DNA of 10,907 nt from a bacterium (GTDB lineage Bacteria; Patescibacteriota; Minisyncoccia; Moranbacterales; UBA2206). The notes below the pieces were generated by a model that saw only the letters and a program-made list of their open reading frames with translations, was not told the DNA's origin and made no database searches. The stretch spans positions 1 to 10,907 of the forward strand of contig JAJYBE010000026.1 in NCBI GenBank assembly GCA_021779205.1, in the 5' to 3' direction. The translations under genes and the position numbers were made by a program. This document shows, piece by piece, positions 5,962-10,907 of the stretch (its first letter is position 1; every line of letters begins with the position of its first letter).

Positions 5962-7875
5962 TTATTCCACTACCGCCTTAATTCTTCTTACGCCAGAAGA
6001 AGAACTTTCTTCTTTCTTAATCCTAAACCTTTCCTTTATTTCTGAAGTATTTTTAATATGCGGTCCTCCGCAAATTTCTTTAGAATAATTGCCAATAGAA
6101 TAAACTTTGACCAGATCGCCATATTTATGCCCGAATTCACCCTCCGCTCCGGCATTTTTTGCTTCTTCCGGACTCATTTCTTCCATCACCACTTCCGTTT
6201 TTGATTCAATCGCCTCATTCACAAAATCCTCCACTGCCTTTTTTTGTTCTTCGGTCATTTTGTCCGGGTGCGAAAAATCAAAACGGATTCGCTCACCGTT
6301 AATGTTAGATCCTTTTTGATGCACGTTTTCACCCAAAACTTTTCGCAAGCCCGCTAGCATCAGATGGGCAATTGTGTGAAACTGAGTTGTTTTTTCACTA
6401 TGATCAGCTAGGCCGCCTTTAAATTTCCCCTCGGAAGCGGTCCTAGAAAGATCTTGATGCCTTTTAACCTCTTCTTGAAACTCCTCCAGCGCCTTATTTG
6501 AAATTACTATATTTCTTTTATTTGCTTCTTCAATAATTAACTCTTTTGGGAACCCATATGTGGAATAAAGATCGAACACGAGTTTGCCAGTCAACTTCCT
6601 GGCGTCCCAAGTCTGCATATTTTCATCCCACGGCTTATCCAAATCATCCCATGTAGTAGCAATAGCTTTATCAAAAATCCTTAAACCTTTTTCCAATGTC
6701 TCTCTGAATTTATTTTCCTCTTTCAAAAGCTCTGCCACAATCTTCTCTTGATCGGTTTCCAAATTAGCATATTCGCTTTTATAATCGGAAATAAAAATCT
6801 TCGCCACATCTCCGCAAAAATTATTCTGCACACCTAGTTTATGTGCAAAACGCACAGCGCGACGAATGAGGCGTCTAACGAAGTAGCCCTGATCTTTATT
6901 TCCCGGAAAAACACCATCGCCAATAAGAAACATCGCTGCGCGCAAATGATCTAGAATTACGCGAAACGCTTCTTTATTATCTTCATATTTTTTGCCAGAC
7001 AATTTTTCAATTTCCACCTTAGCTTTTTCAAAAATATCAGTGAGAAAAATATCCGGATTATTATTCAGTGCCGCCAAAATTCTTTCCAATCCTCCGCCAA
7101 AATCAACATTTTTTTGTTTCAAAAACTCAAAACCATTTTCAGTTTTGAGATATTCCATAAACACATTATTGCCAATTTCCATAAATCGTCCACAGTCACA
7201 ATTAACGTGACATGGCTCATCTTTCCAGTCTGAGTTTTCATGAATCCCTCGCCCTGCGCCAAAGTCCCAAAACATCTCACTGTCCGGTCCGCCCGGCTCG
7301 CCAATCGGCATATTGGCAGGCACTCCCGCCCTGCTCCACCAATTTTTTTCAACTGGATAGTAAAAAATTCTGCCATCTTGCATCCCATTTTTTTCCGCCA
7401 AATCAACATCCAACGCTTCAATCCCAACACCTTTAAATATTTTTTTCCAAATAGACACGGATTCGTCATCACGCGGAATATTTAAACTCTCATCACCGCG
7501 AAAAGCCGTCACATATAAATTTTTCGGATCAAGCCCAATCTCTTTTGTGAGAAATTCAAACATCCAAGAAATTTGTTCTTGCTTAAAATAATCACCCAAA
7601 GACCAATTGCCCAGCATCTCAAAAAAAGTCGTATGCCGATTATCGCCGACGTCTTCAATATCTCCACTACGAAAGCTCTTTTGCGAATCCGCAATTCTTT
7701 TTCCCAATGGATGATTTTCTCCCATGAGATATGCGATCATTGGCTGCATCCCGGAACCGGTAAAAAGCGTTGTCGGATCATTTTCCGGCACCAATGGCGC
7801 AGAAGGAATTATGGCATGATTTTTACCTTTGAAAAAATCGAGATATTTTTGGCGCAATTGTTTGGCAGTAAGCAT
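5962..7875 (-). CDS. alaS: Alanyl-tRNA synthetase, compact form lacking C-Ala
   Basis: AlaRS charges tRNA-Ala. The class II catalytic core has SFRSGDIEDVG (68-77 region) and motif 2 RHTTFFEMLGNWSLGDYFK (80-98); motif 3 is GGGLERILAALN. A helical tRNA-recognition part follows, with DHLRAAMFLIGDGVFPGNKDQ, GYFVRRLIRRAVRFAHKLG and YSTYGFPKELI. The editing (SAD-like) domain keeps the zinc/editing ligands H500 and H504 (HTIAH) and C602 and H606 (CGGPH, where most bacteria have CGGTH). Their 102-residue spacing equals that of E. coli H564/C666. At 637 residues the protein is about 240 shorter than E. coli AlaRS. The beta-barrel piece that normally precedes the HxxxH motif is essentially absent, and the protein ends at VRRIKAVVE, exactly where the DHHA1/C-Ala domain would start. 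The ATG at 7875 gives the expected N-terminus. It is the last gene of its unit, before a terminator. Confidence 0.96.
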   Translation of the reverse strand: MLTAKQLRQKYLDFFKGKNHAIIPSAPLVPENDPTTLFTGSGMQPMIAYLMGENHPLGKRIADSQKSFRSGDIEDVGDNRHTTFFEMLGNWSLGDYFKQEQISWMFEFLTKEIGLDPKNLYVTAFRGDESLNIPRDDESVSIWKKIFKGVGIEALDVDLAEKNGMQDGRIFYYPVEKNWWSRAGVPANMPIGEPGGPDSEMFWDFGAGRGIHENSDWKDEPCHVNCDCGRFMEIGNNVFMEYLKTENGFEFLKQKNVDFGGGLERILAALNNNPDIFLTDIFEKAKVEIEKLSGKKYEDNKEAFRVILDHLRAAMFLIGDGVFPGNKDQGYFVRRLIRRAVRFAHKLGVQNNFCGDVAKIFISDYKSEYANLETDQEKIVAELLKEENKFRETLEKGLRIFDKAIATTWDDLDKPWDENMQTWDARKLTGKLVFDLYSTYGFPKELIIEEANKRNIVISNKALEEFQEEVKRHQDLSRTASEGKFKGGLADHSEKTTQFHTIAHLMLAGLRKVLGENVHQKGSNINGERIRFDFSHPDKMTEEQKKAVEDFVNEAIESKTEVVMEEMSPEEAKNAGAEGEFGHKYGDLVKVYSIGNYSKEICGGPHIKNTSEIKERFRIKKEESSSSGVRRIKAVVE

Positions 7876-7906
7876 ATTTTCAAAAAAATATTAAATTGAT
7901 TAAAAA

Positions 7907-8197
7907 TCATAGCAAATTAAGTTTTTTACGCAAAGCGCGCAACTCATCTTCCTTGGAACGATTTTCCTGCGCCACTTTTGCCAAATAATTTTTCTTTTTA
8001 TCCAATTCAACTCGGATCCTTTCTTCATCAAGAGTCATTTTTCGCACATCGTTATCAGTTGCATTTTTCTCATTATTCAGCTTTCTGATATCCGATTCCA
8101 AAATTAATATTTCCATTTGAATTCTGCGTTTTTTGCTTTCATCAGCCGCCGCATTCTGGTTGGCATCTGTCAAACCGGAAACATTTCGCATATACAT
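7907..8197 (-). CDS. Small coiled-coil protein, function unknown
   Basis: This 96-residue, highly charged protein has no TM or signal peptide. From about residue 18 to 96 it is almost wholly a predicted heptad coiled coil dense in Lys, Glu, Asp and Arg (IQMEILILESDIRKLNNEK, then ERIRVELDKKKNYL and ELRALRKKLNLL). The first 17 residues (SGLTDANQNAAADE) are polar and probably disordered. A second Met at residue 3 (8191) could be the true start. It sits 13 nt after mnmA and 31 nt before alaS, so it is probably cotranscribed with two tRNA-related enzymes, but no domain ties it to them. Codon use and composition resemble the neighbours, which supports a real gene. I do not recognise the family. Confidence 0.7.
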   Translation of the reverse strand: MYMRNVSGLTDANQNAAADESKKRRIQMEILILESDIRKLNNEKNATDNDVRKMTLDEERIRVELDKKKNYLAKVAQENRSKEDELRALRKKLNLL

Positions 8198-8210
8198 AGT
8201 TTATACAAAT

Positions 8211-9287
8211 TTATTTAATTATTCCTCCTCCCAAAACCTCTCCATTTTTTGCATAGAATACCGCCGATTGACCGGGAGAAGGGGCTCTTTGCAAATTTTC
8301 AAATTCCAGCCAATATTTTTTTCTATCTTTTTCAGCCTTTATTATAGCATATTCTAAAAAATTACGATAGCGCGTTCTAACTAAAATTTTTAGTGGCAAT
8401 CTCGGGCAATCACCAACCCAGGAAACTTGCTTTAAATTCACCACGGACTTAAAAAGTGTCAAATCTTGTAAATTATTCGTTACCACAAGCAAGTTTTTAT
8501 TTATTTTTTTCCCGACAACAAAATATGGGCCGCCCCCACCAATTTCGATCCCCTTTCTTTGTCCAATCGTATAGAGCGCAAGACCACGATGCTCTCCTAA
8601 TATTTTTCCCTCCGTATCGATAATCGCACCTTTTTTTAGATTTATCTTTTTTTTCAAAAAATCTTCTAGTCCGCCATTATGCATAAAGCACACATCCTGC
8701 GAATCATTTTTTTCAAAAACCGGCAAATTAAAATCCTCCGCCAATTTGCGCACTGTTTCTTTTTCATAATCACCCAACGGAAAAAGCACTTTTGATAATT
8801 GTTCCTGCTTTAAACGATAGAGAAAATAGGATTGATCTTTTTTATTATCAATACCCGAAAAAAGTTTATATTTTAGTTCCCCGCCATTTTTTATTTTTTT
8901 TATTCTGGCATAATGTCCTGTTGCCACAAGATTTATTTTTAACTCTTTTGCAACTTCCAGGAGTAATTTAAATTTGATATTTTCGTTACAAAAAATGCAG
9001 GGATTGGGCGTATTACCTTTCGCGTACTCATTGACAAAATATCCAATAATTTTTTGCTCGAACAACGCACGCGCTTCCTTTACATGCAATGTAACGCCCA
9101 AAATTTTACAGACTTTTTTGGCGTCACTTAGTGCCTTGGCGGTTTTTTTATTATCAACAGTTAAATGTAAAAAAACCGCTTCCAAAGCATAGCCGGCAGT
9201 TTTTAAAAGCGCAAGCGCTACAGCAGAATCCACTCCGCCAGAAATTCCCACTAAAACCCTTCTTTCCCCGTTTTTTTTCTCAGTCAT
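8211..9287 (-). CDS. mnmA: tRNA-specific 2-thiouridylase MnmA
   Basis: MnmA makes s2U at wobble position 34 of tRNA-Lys, -Glu and -Gln, using ATP to adenylate the uridine and sulfur delivered as persulfide. The 358-residue length is normal. The N-terminal PP-loop is VLVGISGGVDSAVAL (11-25), followed by the catalytic-cysteine loop TPNPCIFCNENIKF (93-106, with C100 as the likely nucleophilic Cys), ATGHYARI (122-129) and DQSYFLYRL (151-159). The second active-site Cys is in NDSQDVCFM (194-202, C200). The C-terminal part has the family sequences GLALYTIGQRKGIEIGGGGP and RAPSPGQSAVFY. The C100/C200 pair and the NPCIFCN loop mark it as the canonical sulfur-transfer enzyme. The ATG at 9287 follows the TGA of the 57-aa gene by only 3 nt. 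The sulfur donor (cysteine desulfurase/Tus relay) is not in this window. Confidence 0.97.
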   Translation of the reverse strand: MTEKKNGERRVLVGISGGVDSAVALALLKTAGYALEAVFLHLTVDNKKTAKALSDAKKVCKILGVTLHVKEARALFEQKIIGYFVNEYAKGNTPNPCIFCNENIKFKLLLEVAKELKINLVATGHYARIKKIKNGGELKYKLFSGIDNKKDQSYFLYRLKQEQLSKVLFPLGDYEKETVRKLAEDFNLPVFEKNDSQDVCFMHNGGLEDFLKKKINLKKGAIIDTEGKILGEHRGLALYTIGQRKGIEIGGGGPYFVVGKKINKNLLVVTNNLQDLTLFKSVVNLKQVSWVGDCPRLPLKILVRTRYRNFLEYAIIKAEKDRKKYWLEFENLQRAPSPGQSAVFYAKNGEVLGGGIIK

Positions 9288-9290
9288 AAA

Positions 9291-9464
9291 TCATTTCATT
9301 TTATCCACTTGTTTAGCAGGATTAAATGTCGCAGAATCAGGAGCGGTTTTCACAAGCTTATCTCCAATCGATAATGCATTAAAAACAATAAAAAAACCAG
9401 CGATTAAAATGAAAATAAACACTATTAATGTAATTATTTTTTTGTCCGGTTCAATTTCAATCAT
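9291..9464 (-). CDS. 57-aa single-pass membrane protein, function unknown
   Basis: This short gene encodes a charged start MIEIEPDKK, one TM helix (about 10-30, IITLIVFIFILIAGFFIVFN) and a 27-residue polar tail ending KQVDKMK. Its ATG lies inside the 3' end of the T4CP-like gene (8-nt overlap) and its TGA is 3 nt before the mnmA ATG, a spacing typical of translationally coupled genes. The two acidic residues and proline ahead of two lysines do not make a classical signal peptide; an N-in single-pass protein is likely. No homologue is recognised. A partner role at the membrane with the upstream ATPase is possible from position alone. It could be a chance ORF, but the exact fit between two genes argues for a real one. 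Confidence 0.72.
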   Translation of the reverse strand: MIEIEPDKKIITLIVFIFILIAGFFIVFNALSIGDKLVKTAPDSATFNPAKQVDKMK

Positions 9465-10907
9465 TATTTACATTTCTGCTATTATTGATAAGATTTCTAA
9501 TTCCTTCCGAATCAATATTCAAATTTCTTTTTGGCGCTTTGAACTTTTTTGGCTCAATATTGGAAAGTTGATTAAGACTGATTGTTTTTTCACTAGAAAT
9601 ATGCCCCGCCAATTGAAAATTACGCCCACCTCTTTCATCTACCGAAAATGTTTGTTTTTTTTCTTCATTATTAACCGCTTTCTCAGTTGCCAATGCTGGC
9701 GTTTTTACTATTTTTTTCTTATTATCCGAAAAATCATCCATAGAGGATTTTGCCCTGGCTCTCTGATATTCCCGAAGACAATCCTTGCAAAAAGTTTTAC
9801 GATTCGGATCCGGTTTGAAAGGAACCATAATCTTTTCTTCGCAAGTATCGCAAATGGCTTCAAATAATTCAACTTGCTGTTTCATTTCCGTGGTAATGAC
9901 TTTCTTTTCGATTATTAACGAGGTTTCTTTTTTATCCGCATCAATTTCATTTACTCTTGGCATCTCTTTCTTTTTTTCCGCTATAGTATCTTCAAAATAG
10001 CCCATACCGCTCCAACGAGAAATTTTATCTGCCACTTCACTACTCGCCTTTCCATATCTTTCCCTGGAAATAGCTACCGCTTTTTTTTCATTAGCAATTG
10101 TTTCGCAAAGATCAGCTGGTGGTAATGTTCGCGCGGAAAAAGCATCTCCGGCAATTCCATCAATCATCAATTTGAGATAAATCTCATATTTAGATAAATT
10201 AACAATGTCATTCATCAAAAATACCGGATTAAATTCTTTCTCCAAACTTTCAGCATCTTCGGCACCAACACGAAAAGTAATCATCGTGCCAACATTACCA
10301 AATATCGCATCTTTGACTGTGGAATTTCCATCAAAAACCAATTGATTGATATATTGATGTGCCAAAATCAAACATAAACGATATTTTCTCGCCTCCGATA
10401 AAATATTGGAAAAACTTTCCGTGGCAAAATTTTGAAATTCATCAACATACAGATAAAAATCCTTGCGTTCATCTTCCGGAATATCCACTCGGCTCATTGC
10501 CGCCAATTGAATTTTAGTGATAATCATTCCACCCAAAAGACGCATAGCATCTTCGCCAATGCGTCCCTTTGAAAGATTAACGATTAAGATTTTTTGATTA
10601 TCCATAATTTCACGCATATCAATCGTAGATTTAGGCTGACCGATAATGTGACGCACGAGCGTGTAAGATAAAAATTGACCAACTTTATTTTGAATTGCCG
10701 CTACAGCCTCTTTTCTGAATTTATCATCCCATTTATCGAATTCATTGATCCAAAACGCTTTTACTACCGGATCGGTAATTTTCGGATAAACTCTCTTGCG
10801 AAAATCGGAATCCGACATCATTCGGTTCACTCCCAAAAGTGTTGAGCCTGGATAATCCAAAAGTGCCAAAATTGCATTATTAAGAATATACTCCATTCGG
10901 GAACTCC
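9457..10907 (-). CDS. TraD/VirD4-like T4SS coupling ATPase with C-terminal zinc ribbon, 5'-truncated
   Basis: The frame stays open to the window edge. Residues SSR precede the first Met (10896), so that Met, within RMEYILNNAILALLDYPG, is internal and the N-terminal half with the Walker A motif lies outside. Counting from that Met, 101-108 (QKILIVNL) is the core strand before the helix RLLGGMIITKIQLAAM. FYLYVDEFQNF (147-157) is the Walker B of VirD4/TraG/TraD-type ATPases, followed by SEARKYRLCLILAHQYINQL (167-186), the Q-containing sensor strand. A linker leads to a CxxC-x17-CxxC zinc ribbon (C349, C352, C370, C373, within AICDTC and TFCKDC). A low-complexity Lys/Asn-rich tail ends FKAPKRNLNIDSEGIRNLI. 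Such proteins pump DNA or proteins through membranes in conjugation or T4SS-like machines; in CPR genomes similar ATPases are common without full T4SS loci. The gene overlaps the 57-aa gene by 8 nt. The substrate is unknown. Confidence 0.85.
   Translation of the reverse strand, partial: SSRMEYILNNAILALLDYPGSTLLGVNRMMSDSDFRKRVYPKITDPVVKAFWINEFDKWDDKFRKEAVAAIQNKVGQFLSYTLVRHIIGQPKSTIDMREIMDNQKILIVNLSKGRIGEDAMRLLGGMIITKIQLAAMSRVDIPEDERKDFYLYVDEFQNFATESFSNILSEARKYRLCLILAHQYINQLVFDGNSTVKDAIFGNVGTMITFRVGAEDAESLEKEFNPVFLMNDIVNLSKYEIYLKLMIDGIAGDAFSARTLPPADLCETIANEKKAVAISRERYGKASSEVADKISRWSGMGYFEDTIAEKKKEMPRVNEIDADKKETSLIIEKKVITTEMKQQVELFEAICDTCEEKIMVPFKPDPNRKTFCKDCLREYQRARAKSSMDDFSDNKKKIVKTPALATEKAVNNEEKKQTFSVDERGGRNFQLAGHISSEKTISLNQLSNIEPKKFKAPKRNLNIDSEGIRNLINNSRNVNND

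Noticed and set aside
7119..7472. A 117-residue minus-strand frame inside alaS
   Set aside because: It lies in another frame of the same strand within the conserved alaS core, and the product resembles no family.
9409..9867. A 152-residue plus-strand frame opposite the ATPase tail
   Set aside because: It is antisense to the zinc-ribbon region and the 57-aa gene; its Ile/Phe-rich composition is what the complement of A/T-rich Lys/Asn coding sequence gives.
9457..10896. Met at 10896 as the true start of the ATPase gene
   Set aside because: The frame is open beyond it to the window edge, and RMEYILNNAILALL is an internal family motif; the Walker A half would be missing.
1..10907. UGA=Gly recoding as in Gracilibacteria/Absconditabacteria
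   Set aside because: TGA ends four genes in tight, sensible positions and no gene has in-frame TGA within a conserved domain.
1..10907. CRISPR array, tRNA/rRNA gene, insertion sequence or prophage
   Set aside because: No spaced direct repeats, no cloverleaf-like sequence in the gaps (the largest, 5815-5961, is explained by promoter and terminator), and no transposase or integrase frame.

Overview
The window looks like a chromosomal segment of a Patescibacteria/CPR-type bacterium (Parcubacteria-like). This is inferred from low GC with many A/T runs, very tight gene packing, a short alanyl-tRNA synthetase, a DUF11-like single-pass surface protein, and a TraD/VirD4-type ATPase carrying a zinc ribbon. 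TGA ends four genes in credible positions (T4CP-like gene, 57-aa gene, coiled-coil gene, DUF11-like gene), so the standard bacterial code applies and not the UGA=Gly code of Gracilibacteria/Absconditabacteria. No rRNA, tRNA, CRISPR array, insertion sequence or phage gene was seen. All eleven genes are on the minus strand, so they are transcribed from high to low coordinates.

Upstream unit (10907 down to about 5895): a 5'-truncated VirD4/TraD-like ATPase with a C-terminal zinc ribbon, an overlapping 57-aa single-TM protein, mnmA (tRNA 2-thiouridylase), a 96-aa coiled-coil protein and a compact alaS. It closes with a clear intrinsic terminator (10-bp perfect stem plus T-run) just past alaS.

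Downstream unit (5873 down to 1, running off the window): a textbook sigma70 promoter (TTGACA, 17-bp spacer, TATACT) with a 13-bp palindrome over the -10/start region drives a MarR-family regulator. Next come two short HlyD/EmrA-like membrane adaptors with complementary domains, a 14-TM DHA2 (EmrB/QacA-type) drug:H+ antiporter, a membrane-anchored protein with about four DUF11/Ig-like repeats, and a 3'-truncated tgt. The layout suggests a MarR-autoregulated efflux operon whose transcript may continue into the surface protein and tgt.

The points most worth following are: a Tgt whose preQ1-site cysteine is replaced by valine as in queuine-using enzymes; an adaptor apparently distributed over two polypeptides (hairpin in one, beta-barrel in the other); the self-contained MarR promoter/operator; an AlaRS lacking both the beta-barrel part of the editing module and the C-Ala domain while keeping the editing zinc ligands; and the absence of recognisable Shine-Dalgarno sequences before every start examined. 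I did not find clear evidence of a wholly new system.
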